Part shown: piece after piece, positions 7,761 through 16,511 of the stretch | Layout: each line of letters begins with the position of its first letter | How positions within the stretch are numbered: position 1 is the stretch's first letter | Source: Nitrospira japonica | GTDB taxonomy: Bacteria; Nitrospirota; Thermodesulfovibrionia; Thermodesulfovibrionales; DYHX01 | Length of the DNA stretch: 41,777 nt | Direction: 5' to 3' | NCBI GenBank assembly: GCA_020723925.1 | Contig: DYHX01000008.1 | Span: 1 to 41,777 of the forward strand | Program-made: the position numbers and the translations under genes | The notes under the pieces: model-generated | What the model saw: the letters and a program-made list of their open reading frames with translations, nothing else | Told to the model about the DNA's origin: nothing | Database searches by the model: none

Positions 7761-9746
7761 TTATTTGATGCTCCGTTTAAGTTCATATACGATCTTTTTT
7801 GCTACATCATCTTTGCCAACTTCTTTTTCAAGGCTATCAAGATATGTATAAGCCTCATTTTTATTGCCTGTGAATTCCAGATATGCCATGTAATATATTA
7901 TACCCTCAGGATTAATAAAACTGTTCGAGAGTTTATAGTAGTGTTCAGAACGTCCAAAATCTCCTTTCTGTCTGAGTAGATAGGCATAATGATTTATTGT
8001 TATGAAATAGTTCATCTGAAGTTCTCGAGAAAAGATGTCCGCTGTCTTTATTTTCGATGACCTTTCATATACAAACTTATCAAAGGCTGATAGATACTTA
8101 TTCCAGGAAGACTCGCCGTCTCCATCCTTAGGGAATAACCGGTAAGAGAGGATAAACGGCTCTGTCCGGTATCTCTCTTTGATAAACTCTGGCTGCCCTA
8201 ATAGGCTATACGCAAAGAGTCTGCCCTTCTCACTATACATTTTATCTATTCTGCCTCTCGAAATTGGTCTTTCTTCAAAGAACTCAGGGAACATATTTCT
8301 ATACTTCCACAGAGAATTTATGTCTGATCTTATCCCATTCTTATGTGCAAAGACTATTATGGTATCTTCCTTTAACCGTTCAATCAGGAGGTTATAAATC
8401 AGGGTAAAGTACGAGATGTCAGAATTAACAAGCAGGATACTTTTGGGTGGAATGTTTGTGAGTATATCCTTAGAGAAGTCACTGGCTATGAAATATCTAT
8501 CAAGGTTGACATCCTTTATGTTCTCCGGCAGCACTGCTAATGGTATTAGAAGGATTGCCAGGCGTGTCGCTTTGTAAGCTGGTGTAAAGAGCCTCCTGAT
8601 AGAGACCGAAATATAGAAAGCTCCATATCCGACAATAATACAGATAAAATAGTTTAGCGGCATAAAATACGGCTTTATAAAGAAAAAATCATCTGCCGGA
8701 GGGTTTTGTGCCCCAATTGTTAAATAGCCGAAAAGTGGAATCCATGCGAGGAATGTGAATAGAAAGCATAAGAGCATGAGACGTGAGGCGTAAGGTGTCA
8801 GGAAGATTAAGATCCCTGGCAGTATAAACAGGAGAAGATACCCGAAGTCCGGGATGATTAAATATTTGACAACATTGTAAGGTCCATAGAGCCAGGCATT
8901 GGATGCCGAGGCTATCGATTTGATCGCATCCAGGGTAGAGCTCGAGTATTCTTTTCTGAAAAATGTATCAACAAAATGTGTAAATGTTTCTGCATTCGCA
9001 TAACTGAACAATATACCATCAGAGGCTGCCTTCAAAGACCTGATATAACTGAATGCATAAACACTGAAGCCGGCAATGAAGAAGAAAAATAAGAGAGCTA
9101 TTTGTGTTACAGCGCCCCAGAAAATCTTAAGATTTTTTGGGGACGCCAGTGATGAAAGCAGATTTTCTCTCAGGAAGAACATCCCAACAAGTGCAGGAAA
9201 TATCATAAACCCGATTGTGTGGTGATTGCCCATCCCTATTCCAAGCACAAACATAATTAAGTAAAATGGGGTCATCGCAAATGCAGGGGCGTGATTTATC
9301 ACGTCCTCTCTGGGCGCTTCCTTGATTGCTTTTATCACGAGGTAAAGGATTAACATTGCCAGAAAACTGTTGAGAGAATAAACCTCTGCTTTTATTGACT
9401 CTATCCATATGCCCCCGATCAATGCAGAAAGCAATGAGGCAGAGATAGCAGAGATTTTATCCTCCGTGAGGATGAAGACACTCCTGAATACCAGGATTGA
9501 AGCAAGGCACCCCCAGAATGCAGACATCAGATTTAATTTATATGCTACATTACCAAAAGGGAGCATTGTCATAGCCTTGCCAGACAAGATATACAATGGA
9601 TAACCTGGTGGATGTGCTAACCCAAGGGAAAACGCAGATGTGCATATCAAGGGGCTGTCACCAGTGTAGATGGTTGGACACAAAGTAAGCAGATAGATTA
9701 CGAGGATTAAGAAAAATAGTATGATTTCTAATCTAAAGTTCTTCAA
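7761..9746 (-). CDS. DUF2723 integral membrane protein (TMEM260-like)
   Basis: A 661-residue membrane protein. The N-terminal motif (TGDSPLICTSAFSLGLAHPP, then GYPLY) is the DUF2723 signature, with the Asp typical of GT-C glycosyltransferases that use lipid-linked sugars. About ten hydrophobic segments fill residues 5-400, followed by a soluble domain. The C-terminus (about 590-650) looks like TPR-type helical pairs. By analogy with TMEM260 it may transfer a sugar from a polyprenyl donor to proteins, but acceptor and sugar are unknown. It lies 70 bp downstream of the pilin gene, beyond a terminator, so it may have its own promoter or rely on read-through. Confidence 0.8.
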   Translation of the reverse strand: MKNFRLEIILFFLILVIYLLTLCPTIYTGDSPLICTSAFSLGLAHPPGYPLYILSGKAMTMLPFGNVAYKLNLMSAFWGCLASILVFRSVFILTEDKISAISASLLSALIGGIWIESIKAEVYSLNSFLAMLILYLVIKAIKEAPREDVINHAPAFAMTPFYLIMFVLGIGMGNHHTIGFMIFPALVGMFFLRENLLSSLASPKNLKIFWGAVTQIALLFFFFIAGFSVYAFSYIRSLKAASDGILFSYANAETFTHFVDTFFRKEYSSSTLDAIKSIASASNAWLYGPYNVVKYLIIPDFGYLLLFILPGILIFLTPYASRLMLLCFLFTFLAWIPLFGYLTIGAQNPPADDFFFIKPYFMPLNYFICIIVGYGAFYISVSIRRLFTPAYKATRLAILLIPLAVLPENIKDVNLDRYFIASDFSKDILTNIPPKSILLVNSDISYFTLIYNLLIERLKEDTIIVFAHKNGIRSDINSLWKYRNMFPEFFEERPISRGRIDKMYSEKGRLFAYSLLGQPEFIKERYRTEPFILSYRLFPKDGDGESSWNKYLSAFDKFVYERSSKIKTADIFSRELQMNYFITINHYAYLLRQKGDFGRSEHYYKLSNSFINPEGIIYYMAYLEFTGNKNEAYTYLDSLEKEVGKDDVAKKIVYELKRSIK

Positions 9747-9753
9747 GGACAGT

Positions 9754-9784
9754 AAAAAGGGCCATGATTAATAATCGTGGCCCT
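9754..9784 (-). terminator. Rho-independent terminator of the pilin gene
   Basis: On the minus strand, stem GGGCCACGATT / AATCATGGCCC (9759-9783) with a G-U pair is followed by TTTTT (9758-9754). It lies downstream of the pilin stop at 9817 and directly before the DUF2723 start. Confidence 0.8.
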
Positions 9785-9816
9785 GCTTAAATTAGGGTTG
9801 CAGTATTATATATAAT

Positions 9817-10167
9817 TTATGGTATAGCTAAACCACTCAGGTCAACTACACTAAAAATGTTATTTGCGCTGCGGTAGCTCGCTGTGATAACAGTACCTGT
9901 TCCAAGAGTGAGTGCAATTCTCGCGGTGTCATAATCAGTGTTTGCTGTTACAGCACTTCGGGTCGGCAGGATGCCCCTATTTTTTGCTATTTGAACTGCA
10001 GCAGCAGCTTTTAAAGAGCCGGCTGCACTATCGACAACTGCCCTCTCTGCATCTTTTCCAAGGTCCAGATACTTTGGTATTATGAATGCGGCTAATATCC
10101 CCAGGAGAACCATTATCATCACAAGCTCGATCAGGGTAAAACCTCCTCTGTTCTTTAAAACCATCAT
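9817..10167 (-). CDS. Type IV pilin-like protein
   Basis: A 116-residue prepilin. The motif GGFTLIELVMIM gives a PilD cleavage site after Gly9, with methylated Phe10 and Glu14 (mature Glu5). A hydrophobic helix runs to about residue 30. The mature part is small, with a repetitive Ala/Thr-rich C-terminus and no cysteine pair, closest in style to MSHA-type or type II secretion minor pilins. AAGGAGG lies 8 bases before the ATG; a second ATG follows immediately. No pil assembly genes are nearby, so the partner machinery must be elsewhere. Confidence 0.85.
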   Translation of the reverse strand: MMVLKNRGGFTLIELVMIMVLLGILAAFIIPKYLDLGKDAERAVVDSAAGSLKAAAAVQIAKNRGILPTRSAVTANTDYDTARIALTLGTGTVITASYRSANNIFSVVDLSGLAIP

Positions 10168-10213
10168 CTTGCCTTCCTCCTTAAATTTTTGGAATGATCA
10201 ATACTTTATTGAA

Positions 10214-10242
10214 AAAATACATTTTATATGCCAAGAAGTCAA
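10214..10242 (-). promoter_or_regulatory. Candidate sigma-70 promoter for the pilin gene
   Basis: On the minus strand TTGACT (10242-10237), a 17-bp spacer and TATTTT (10219-10214) lie about 47 bp upstream of the start codon. The -35 is 5/6 and the -10 is 4/6. Confidence 0.4.
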
Positions 10243-10281
10243 GGCAGTTTTCTAACCCTTGCGTTCTTTGCGCCTCTGCGG

Positions 10282-10334
10282 TGAACCCCCACACCACGGG
10301 TTTACCCCCACAACCTATGCGTAGGTGTGGGGGT
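10282..10334. repeat. CCCCACACC palindromic element
   Basis: CCCCCACACC (10286-10295) pairs with GGTGTGGGGG (10324-10333). Its reverse complement shares about 20 of 21 bases with 15617-15637. Just before it (about 10255-10282) is the phrase TTGCGTTCTTTGCGCCTCTG, also repeat-like. It lies between pilin and rlpA. Confidence 0.7.
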
Positions 10335-10350
10335 GAATAATTCAGGCTAA

Positions 10351-11073
10351 CTATATCCTCTCATCATAGTGCGTAATTAAAATACTGTATCCTTCATCTG
10401 CAAGGGTCTTTGCAAGGCTGTATGCCTCATCCTTTCTGTGGAATTTTCCAATCCTGACCCTGTAGTATCTGCTGCCATCAATATCTGCCTCTGTGATATA
10501 TACATTGTTGTATTTGAATTCAAGAGCTATCTTCAATCGGGCAGCATTCGAATATTCCCTGAAAGAGCCGACCTGTATGGTAGATGGTCCCCTAATTGAT
10601 GAATATCTTACTTCCCTTATATAGCTGGTATCACGTCCAAGATATTCGATTTTAACCCTACCTGTGCCAGGACCTATCAGACCGATCTCTTTTGCAGCAG
10701 CGTATGACAGGTCTATGTCCCTTCCATGTATAAAAGGGCCCCTGTCATTCACAACCACAGAGGCAGATTTTCCATTAGATGCGTTTATCACCTTAAGCTT
10801 TGTGCCAAAAGGAAGCTCTCGATGTGCACATGTCATGGCATACATGTTGAACTGTTCACCAGATGCAGTCGGCCTCCCATGGAAATCCGGGCCGTACCAC
10901 GATGCAACAGCATAACCAGGCTCTGGATACGTCTCATAGCGGGCAGGGGCGCACGAGGCAAGAATAAAAACAGTACTAACCCAAATAATGCAATTGAACG
11001 ATGCAGATTTTGAATCCAAGGCTACATCTTTTGGGCTAAAGTATATACCTGCTGAGGTCTTCATCCCTGACAA
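10351..11073 (-). CDS. rlpA: RlpA-like septal ring lytic transglycosylase lipoprotein
   Basis: RlpA cleaves denuded peptidoglycan strands at the septum. The double-psi beta-barrel is clear at about residues 53-147 ([17 protein letters not shown] ... [17 protein letters not shown]), followed by a SPOR domain to the end ([16 protein letters not shown]). Residues 33-41 (STVFILASC) contain a lipobox, with Cys41 as the probable lipidated residue. The start is uncertain: ATG at 11073 leaves an unusually long signal region and overlaps hslU by 38 bases, while a TTG encoding residue 19 (11019-11017) would give a more normal signal. Codons for about residues 13-32 come from a dispersed repeat. Confidence 0.85.
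   Translation of the reverse strand: MSGMKTSAGIYFSPKDVALDSKSASFNCIIWVSTVFILASCAPARYETYPEPGYAVASWYGPDFHGRPTASGEQFNMYAMTCAHRELPFGTKLKVINASNGKSASVVVNDRGPFIHGRDIDLSYAAAKEIGLIGPGTGRVKIEYLGRDTSYIREVRYSSIRGPSTIQVGSFREYSNAARLKIALEFKYNNVYITEADIDGSRYYRVRIGKFHRKDEAYSLAKTLADEGYSILITHYDERI
10977..11039. repeat. TTAACCC repeat, short copy overlapping rlpA and the hslU stop
   Basis: Ends TAACCCAAA (10977) and TTTGGGCTAA (11039) are inverted. Each half matches one end of the long copy at 15503-15746, with the middle missing. The element supplies codons for the rlpA signal region and the TAG stop of hslU. Confidence 0.75.
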
Positions 11074-12376
11074 TATCTATCAGTTTCAGCCTTACATACT
11101 CTCTGTCTACTGTCAACCTTCCGTTTTTCTTCTCCGGTGCCTCAAACGATACATCCTCGAGGAGTTTTTCAAGAACCGTGTGGAGTCTCCTCGCACCTAT
11201 GTTTTCGGTCTTTTCATTAACAGTTGCTGCTATGTCTGCAATCTCTTCTATAGCATCTTCTCTAAAGTCTATCTCTACCCCTTCTGTCGACAGCAAAGCT
11301 GTATACTGCTTTGTAAGGGCGTTATATGGCTCTGTCAGGATTCGCACAAACTCATCCTTTCCAAGGGGTTCCAGCTCAACTCTTATTGGAAATCTTCCCT
11401 GAAGCTCTGGAATCAGGTCTGATGGCTTTGACATGTGGAATGCGCCTGCTGCTATGAACAGTATATGCTCTGTCCGTACAGGGCCATATTTGGTTGTTAC
11501 GGTTGAACCCTCAACTATTGGCAGGAGGTCCCTCTGCACACCTTCCCTTGAGACATCAGGACCGTGGGCATGTCCCCTGCTGGCAATCTTGTCTATCTCA
11601 TCTAAGAAGACTATCCCTGTCTGTTCAACTCTTTCGATGGCTTCCTTCGTGACCTTATCCATGTCAATCAGTTTGTTTGCCTCTTCGTTCGTGACTATTC
11701 TCACTGCCTCTGGCACCTTGACCTTTCTCCTCTTTGATCTCTCTGGAAGAAGGTTGCCGAGCATCTCCTTGAGGTTAATCTCAAGCTCCTCAAGACCGAC
11801 GTTCGAGATAACCCCGAAGGGCATCGTCTTTTCCTTAACCTCTATATCAACATATCTCGAGTCAAGCTTCCCCTCCCTGAGTTGGTTCCTCAGCCTCTCC
11901 CTCGTTTCCCTGTGCCTCTCCTTCTCTTCGTCTTCTACAGTCATTCCTCTCTCCGGCCTTGGTAAAGGCAGGAGAAGGTCAAGAAGCCTCTCTTCTGCAA
12001 GGGTCTTTGCCCTTTCCTGAACCTTTTCTATGTGTTCGGTCTTTACCATGTTAAGGGATATTTCTGTTAAATCCCTGATTATGGACTCTACATCTCTTCC
12101 GACATAACCGACCTCTGTAAATTTTGACGCTTCTATCTTGAGGAAGGGGGCATTTGCAAGCCTTGCAAGCCTCCTCGCAATCTCTGTCTTTCCGACACCA
12201 GTCGGGCCTATCATGATTATGTTTTTCGGCAAGACCTCGTCCTTGATATCAGGAGAAAGCCTCAGCCTCCTCCACCTGTTTCTCAGGGCAATGGCAACAG
12301 CCTTTTTCGCCTTATGCTGCCCGATGATATATTTGTCAAGCTCTTCTACTATTTTTCTTGGTGTAATGTTATCCAT
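11036..12376 (-). CDS. hslU: ATP-dependent protease ATPase subunit HslU
   Basis: HslU is the AAA+ unfoldase of the HslUV (ClpYQ) protease. At 446 residues, Walker A is GPTGVGKT (57-64) and Walker B is [12 protein letters not shown]. An inserted I domain of charged helices spans about 105-235, and sensor/arginine-finger motifs ([11 protein letters not shown]) follow. The C-terminus LSRYIL is the tail that docks into HslV and opens it. It overlaps hslV by 8 bases. Its stop codon lies within the dispersed repeat at 10977-11039. Confidence 0.97.
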   Translation of the reverse strand: MDNITPRKIVEELDKYIIGQHKAKKAVAIALRNRWRRLRLSPDIKDEVLPKNIIMIGPTGVGKTEIARRLARLANAPFLKIEASKFTEVGYVGRDVESIIRDLTEISLNMVKTEHIEKVQERAKTLAEERLLDLLLPLPRPERGMTVEDEEKERHRETRERLRNQLREGKLDSRYVDIEVKEKTMPFGVISNVGLEELEINLKEMLGNLLPERSKRRKVKVPEAVRIVTNEEANKLIDMDKVTKEAIERVEQTGIVFLDEIDKIASRGHAHGPDVSREGVQRDLLPIVEGSTVTTKYGPVRTEHILFIAAGAFHMSKPSDLIPELQGRFPIRVELEPLGKDEFVRILTEPYNALTKQYTALLSTEGVEIDFREDAIEEIADIAATVNEKTENIGARRLHTVLEKLLEDVSFEAPEKKNGRLTVDREYVRLKLIDIVRDEDLSRYIL

Positions 12377-12902
12377 TTAACTCCTCTATTGTTATATTTT
12401 CATTTGTGTATATGCATATACCCGATGTTATCTTCATCGATTTTTCGACTATCTCTCTTGCAGAAAGGGATGTGTTATCGTATAGCGCCCTTGCTGATGC
12501 CTGAGCAAACGGGCCTCCAGAGCCTATGGCTGCAACTCCATCCTCAGGCTCGATGACATCCCCTGTGCCTGAGATGATGAATGTATGCTCATTATCTGCA
12601 ATTATCAAGAGTGCCTCAAGTCTCCTCAATACCCTGTCTGTCCTCCAGTCCTTTGCAAGCTCAACAGCAGCCCTTGTTATATTTCCCCTGTAAGACTCAA
12701 GCTTTGCCTCAAATTTTTCAAAAAGCGTAAAGGCATCTGCAGTCGCACCTGAGAAACCTGCAATCACCCTATCCCCATACATCCTTCGTATCTTCTTTGC
12801 ATTGTGCTTCAGCACAGTGTTTCCCATAGTCACCTGGCCATCCCCACCAATAGCCACCTTACCATCACGCCTGACGCATAGAATTGTTGTTCCTTTAAAC
12901 AT
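12369..12902 (-). CDS. hslV: ATP-dependent protease peptidase subunit HslV
   Basis: The proteolytic core of HslUV, a threonine peptidase related to the proteasome beta subunit. In the 177-residue protein the sequence begins [20 protein letters not shown]. The catalytic Thr is therefore residue 5 and needs removal of four residues, rather than simple Met removal as in E. coli (MTTI). KVIAG-type and [10 protein letters not shown] motifs are present. It is probably the first gene of hslV-hslU, followed by rlpA. Confidence 0.97.
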   Translation of the reverse strand: MFKGTTILCVRRDGKVAIGGDGQVTMGNTVLKHNAKKIRRMYGDRVIAGFSGATADAFTLFEKFEAKLESYRGNITRAAVELAKDWRTDRVLRRLEALLIIADNEHTFIISGTGDVIEPEDGVAAIGSGGPFAQASARALYDNTSLSAREIVEKSMKITSGICIYTNENITIEELNG

Positions 12903-12928
12903 CTATTTCGTATCCTCCGCTTTTAAAA

Positions 12929-12951
12929 CGCAGGCAAAGGCCTGCGGCTAC
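12929..12951. repeat. CGCAGGC/GCCTGCG palindrome (same family as in pyrK)
   Basis: CGCAGGC, 4 bases, GCCTGCG, then GCTAC. Its reverse complement matches 21 of 23 bases of the palindrome inside pyrK (37893-37915). It lies between xerC and hslV. Confidence 0.75.
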
Positions 12952-12974
12952 ATTACTCCATAACTCGCCACCCC

Positions 12975-13856
12975 TTACTCATTACTGTCTTTAGCAAGGG
13001 GATGCGCCTTATCATAAATATCCATCAGATGGGTTATATCCAGATGCGTATATTTCTGGGTCGTTGACAGAGAAGAATGTCCTAAAAGCTCCTGTATCAC
13101 CCTCAGGTCTGCACCATCCTGAAGAAGATGGGTTGCAAAGGTATGCCTGAGGGTATGAGGCCCTATCCTGCCATTAACTCCCATTGCCCGTGCATATTTA
13201 ACTACTATACGTCTTACACCCCTATCTGTCAATCTCGTGCCACTCCTGTTAAGAAAGAGCGCATTCTGCTTTTTCTTGAGCAGAATCCTCTCAACCATAT
13301 ACGACCTTATCGCCTCTACTGCCTTCTTGCCAACAGGGACAATACGCTCCTTCTTGCCCTTACCTCTGACCTTAACAAGCCCTTCCCTGACATCCAGGTC
13401 ATCAACATTCAGGCCTGACAGCTCGCTTACCCTGAGGCCGCTGGAGTAGAGCAGTTCGAGTATAGCCCTATCCCTTGCTGGAAGGAAACCTATGCCTTCT
13501 GGCTTTTCTACAAGTGAAAAGACATCATCAACCGAAAGGAACCTGGGAAGTATTTTGGGCAGCCTTGGTGTTGGGACAAGCTTTGCAGGATTAGCCTTTA
13601 CATAGCCTTCCCTGTGCAGGAACTTAAAGAATGACCTTATTGTTGCAAGCCTCCTGCTGACAGTGCTTTTCTTAAGACCAGCATTGATCTGTTCTGCAAC
13701 AAACCCTCTAACATCAATAAGGTCGATATCTTCGGCCTTAGATTTAACGTATTCAAAGAACATCCCAAGGTCTTTTCTGTATGACCTGAGGGTATGTACT
13801 GACACGCCCCTCTCTATCTCAAGATACCGTAGAAATTTATCGATATAGTCCTTCAT
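12975..13856 (-). CDS. xerC: Tyrosine recombinase XerC/XerD type
   Basis: Resolves chromosome dimers at dif, presumably with a partner recombinase. Starting at ATG 13856 (MKDYIDKFLRYLEIERGVS) gives 293 residues, the normal size. The longer reading frame upstream runs into repeat DNA. The N-terminal SAM-like core-binding domain spans 1-85. Catalytic residues are visible: Arg in SSGLRVSEL, Lys near VRGKGKKERIVP, HTLRH, His in LLGHSSLSTTQKYTH, and the nucleophile Tyr. No strong ribosome binding site is seen. XerC and XerD cannot be told apart from this sequence alone. Confidence 0.93.
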   Translation of the reverse strand: MKDYIDKFLRYLEIERGVSVHTLRSYRKDLGMFFEYVKSKAEDIDLIDVRGFVAEQINAGLKKSTVSRRLATIRSFFKFLHREGYVKANPAKLVPTPRLPKILPRFLSVDDVFSLVEKPEGIGFLPARDRAILELLYSSGLRVSELSGLNVDDLDVREGLVKVRGKGKKERIVPVGKKAVEAIRSYMVERILLKKKQNALFLNRSGTRLTDRGVRRIVVKYARAMGVNGRIGPHTLRHTFATHLLQDGADLRVIQELLGHSSLSTTQKYTHLDITHLMDIYDKAHPLAKDSNE

Positions 13857-13920
13857 AGCAACAGTTACGAGTAATCCAAAAACAGAGATAGGGTTATAAA
13901 CTGGCTGATACCAATATCTG

Positions 13921-14145
13921 AGGCAGGCATGGCAGGTGAAAGACAATGGGCTAAGCCCATTGCTCTGTTTCCATTTTTAGTTCGACACCTTGAAATCCTA
14001 CCTGTAAAAATAAACCACATGCATCTCGAAAACCATTGATAAAAGAATGAGATAGATATATCCATTTCTGATAATCTGTCGATTCTAAAAATTATGAGCC
14101 CCGCACTACGGATGTAGTGCGGGGTGAACCCTGCCATGCCTGCCT
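13921..14145. mobile_element. MITE-like element with 16-bp terminal inverted repeats
   Basis: AGGCAGGCATGGCAGG (13921-13936) is exactly inverted at 14130-14145, bounding 225 bp without a transposase. Near each end is an internal hairpin (CAATGGGC / GCCCATTG at 13944-13962; CCCCGCACTAC / GTAGTGCGGGG at 14099-14124). The right 74 bp recur at 15771-15844 with one mismatch and start again at 1-26. It lies between xerC and trmFO. Confidence 0.75.
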
Positions 14146-14146
14146 T

Positions 14147-15493
14147 CTATCTTTGTTTTAGGGAGTAACGACTTGAGCAGTTCCGACTCGTTACTACCTT
14201 TAAATAATTCTCCCATTCATTCAATGCCATTTCAACAATCATTTTTCTCCTGAGCCTTTTATCCCTTACCTTTTTATTATCGTTCAGGGCAGGGAGAAGT
14301 CCAAAGTTTATATTGCTGGGCTGAAAATCATTATTCAGTGATGTTATATGATAGAGCAGCGAGCCGTGGGCAGTAGCCCTTGGCACCTCAACAAAATCCT
14401 TTCCCATGAGCCTTCTATATGCATTTATGCCGGCCAGGAGCCCCATTGCAGTTGATTCGATGTAGCCCTCAACGCCAGTAATCTGGCCTGCAAGATAGAT
14501 GTTCTGCTTCATCTTCAATGTTAAATCTCTGTTCAAAAATATAGGTGAATTTATGAATGTATTCCTGTGGATACTACCGAACCTGAGGAACTCCGCCTTT
14601 TCAAGCCCATTTATCATCCTGAACACACGCTTCTGCTCAGGCCATTTAAGCCTTGTCTGAAACCCGACCATGTTATACGATGTCCGCTCATTATTCTCGG
14701 GCCTGAGCTGGACAACAGCATAAGGCTCCTTATTTGTTTTTGGGTCTGGCAGGCCAACAGGCTTCAGAGGGCCAAACCTCATGGTGTCTCTTCCTCTCAA
14801 TGCCATTACCTCTATGGGCATACAACCCTCAAAGACCTTCTCATCCTCAAACTCCTTTGCAGTAACCCTGTCTGCCTCAATGAGGGCATTGTAGAATGTC
14901 TCGTATTCTTCTTTTGTCATCGGACAGTTGATATAATCATCTCCACCTTTGCCGTATCTCGAAGCCATGTAGACTTTTGAATAATCGATGCTCTCAGCAT
15001 TAATGATTGGTGCAATGGCATCATAGAAATAGAGATATTCCTGCCCTACAATTCTGCCCAATGCCTGCGCCATGGCACTGGATGTGAGAGGGCCGGTTGC
15101 AATAATTGCAACGGTATCAGGTATCTCTTTTATTTCCTCTTTCACAATTCTTATATTCGAATTACTGGTCAATGCCTCTGTTATGAACTCCGAGAATATC
15201 TTTCTGTCAACAGCAAGGGCAAAGCCGGCAGGGACCTTCGATGCCTCTGCGGCTCTCATTATCAGCGAACCAGCCATCTCAAGCTCTTTCTTTAGCAATC
15301 CCGGAGCGCTCAAAGGCTCGTTGGAACGAAATGAATTGGAACAGACAAGTTCTCCAAACATGCCTGTTTTATGGGCTTCAGTGAGTTTATGCGGCCTCAT
15401 TTCATAAAGGATAACACCGACACCTCTCTTAGCAGCCTGCCATGCAGCCTCACTCCCCGCAAGCCCACCACCGATGACAATCAGTTCTTTCAT
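14147..15493 (-). CDS. trmFO: Methylenetetrahydrofolate-tRNA-(uracil54-C5)-methyltransferase
   Basis: An FAD- and folate-dependent enzyme that makes ribothymidine at position 54 of the tRNA T-loop. At 448 residues it starts MKELIVIGGGLAGSEAAWQ, a Rossmann FAD-binding motif. The conserved FGELVCSNSFRSN, TNKEPYAVVQLRPEN and YLAGQITGVEGYIESTAMG segments are all present. It is close to full family length (about 435-450). The stop is 2 bases from the MITE at 13921-14145, and the gene lies between two direct copies of the 74-bp repeat. Confidence 0.96.
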   Translation of the reverse strand: MKELIVIGGGLAGSEAAWQAAKRGVGVILYEMRPHKLTEAHKTGMFGELVCSNSFRSNEPLSAPGLLKKELEMAGSLIMRAAEASKVPAGFALAVDRKIFSEFITEALTSNSNIRIVKEEIKEIPDTVAIIATGPLTSSAMAQALGRIVGQEYLYFYDAIAPIINAESIDYSKVYMASRYGKGGDDYINCPMTKEEYETFYNALIEADRVTAKEFEDEKVFEGCMPIEVMALRGRDTMRFGPLKPVGLPDPKTNKEPYAVVQLRPENNERTSYNMVGFQTRLKWPEQKRVFRMINGLEKAEFLRFGSIHRNTFINSPIFLNRDLTLKMKQNIYLAGQITGVEGYIESTAMGLLAGINAYRRLMGKDFVEVPRATAHGSLLYHITSLNNDFQPSNINFGLLPALNDNKKVRDKRLRRKMIVEMALNEWENYLKVVTSRNCSSRYSLKQR

Positions 15494-15604
15494 GTTGATA
15501 TTTTAACCCAAAAGATGCAGACAATGGATTCAAAATTTCTTCAATGCGACGTATTTATTATATAAAGTTTATTTTGGCGCTTGCACTAAAATATGTAATC
15601 TTTT

Positions 15605-15635
15605 ACCCCACACCTGTAAACCCGTGGTGTGGGGT
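15605..15635. repeat. CCCCACACC hairpin 1
   Basis: ACCCCACACC (15605-15614) and GGTGTGGGGT (15626-15635) are perfect arms. It is a relative of the element at 10282-10334. Confidence 0.75.
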
Positions 15636-15680
15636 TTACAAACTTAAATGCACTTAAGGTGTCGCTACGAATAAATTTTT

Positions 15681-15706
15681 CACCCCACACCAACGTGGTG
15701 TGGGGT
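15681..15706. repeat. CCCCACACC hairpin 2
   Basis: ACCCCACACC (15682-15691), a 5-base loop, and GGTGTGGGGT (15697-15706). It has the same arms as hairpin 1, about 77 bp away. Confidence 0.75.
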
Positions 15707-15770
15707 TCACCATATCTGCATCTTTCAATTGCATTATTTGGGTTAAGTTTATTCATAGAATTCTTTCAAT

Positions 15771-15844
15771 TAATCTGTCGATTCTAAAAATTATGAACCC
15801 CGCACTACGGATGTAGTGCGGGGTGAACCCTGCCATGCCTGCCT
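15771..15844. repeat. 74-bp direct repeat, second copy
   Basis: It matches 14072-14145 at 73 of 74 bases in the same orientation, including the CCCCGCACTAC hairpin and the CCTGCCATGCCTGCCT end. The left half of the MITE is absent here. With 14072-14145 it brackets trmFO. Confidence 0.85.
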
Positions 15845-15914
15845 CGTATGTCTATTTTTGGGGCAGGTAACTAACTATTTACATTTCCATACACTATAAA
15901 TTATCCTCTCTGAA

Positions 15915-16499
15915 ATGCAACTCCTCAAGCGTCTCTACAACTGGGTCTTGCACTGGGCAAATACCCCTTATGGCACGCCTGCATTATTTTTGCTTGCCTT
16001 TGCAGAATCGTCATTTTTCCCTATTCCTCCTGATGTCCTTCTGATAGCATTGAGCCTTTCAATCCCTAAAAAGGCATTTAAATATGCAGCAGTTTGTACT
16101 GTGGGTTCTGTTCTGGGTGGTGCATTTGGTTATCTCCTTGGGTGGCAGTTCTGGGAGATTGCAAAGGGGATATTATTTAAATACATAGACCCTGCTGGTT
16201 TTGAAATGGTCAGACACTATTTTATTAAATACGAAGCATGGGCAGTAAGCATAGCAGGCTTTACCCCTGTGCCCTATAAGGTTTTCACCATATCAGCAGG
16301 ATTTATGAGGGCTGATTTTCTGGTCTTTTTTATCGCCTCTTTGCTCAGCAGGGGAGCACGCTTTTTTATCGTCTCATTTCTTATATATCGTTTCGGCCCA
16401 TCCATCCGCACCTTTATTGACAGGTATTTCAATCTCCTGACATATGTATTTACATCCCTGCTTATTGGTGGGTTTATAATTATAAAATATATTCTGTGA
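15915..16499 (+). CDS. YqaA/DedA-family membrane protein
   Basis: A 194-residue membrane protein with the VTT/DedA fold, including the conserved FAESSFFPIPPDVLL entry motif, a GS.LGGAFGYLLG helix and GFTPVPYKVFTISAG, in which YqaA-type proteins have the re-entrant G-x-P segment. Five to six hydrophobic segments are seen. Family members have been implicated in lipid scrambling or undecaprenyl-phosphate recycling; the substrate here is unknown. It is followed 12 bases later by a PsiE-like gene, probably in the same operon. Confidence 0.85.
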   Translation: MQLLKRLYNWVLHWANTPYGTPALFLLAFAESSFFPIPPDVLLIALSLSIPKKAFKYAAVCTVGSVLGGAFGYLLGWQFWEIAKGILFKYIDPAGFEMVRHYFIKYEAWAVSIAGFTPVPYKVFTISAGFMRADFLVFFIASLLSRGARFFIVSFLIYRFGPSIRTFIDRYFNLLTYVFTSLLIGGFIIIKYIL

Positions 16500-16511
16500 C
16501 AGAAATATCTT

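Larger units (their letters stand above)
15503..15746. repeat. TTAACCC repeat, long copy with inverted ends
   Basis: TTAACCCAAA (15503) and TTTGGGTTAA (15746) are inverted ends. Both ends also carry the AGATGCAGA / TCTGCATCT pair. The left part (15503-15566) matches 3381-3446 in reverse, and both halves match the short copy in rlpA. Two CCCCACACC hairpins lie inside. It fills most of the trmFO upstream region. Confidence 0.7.

Noticed and set aside
11433-12020. Plus-strand Ser/Leu-rich frame inside hslU
   Set aside because: Shadow of the strongly conserved hslU sequence.
13865-14137. Minus-strand open frame upstream of xerC
   Set aside because: It consists of MITE sequence; the translation shows no recognisable domain.
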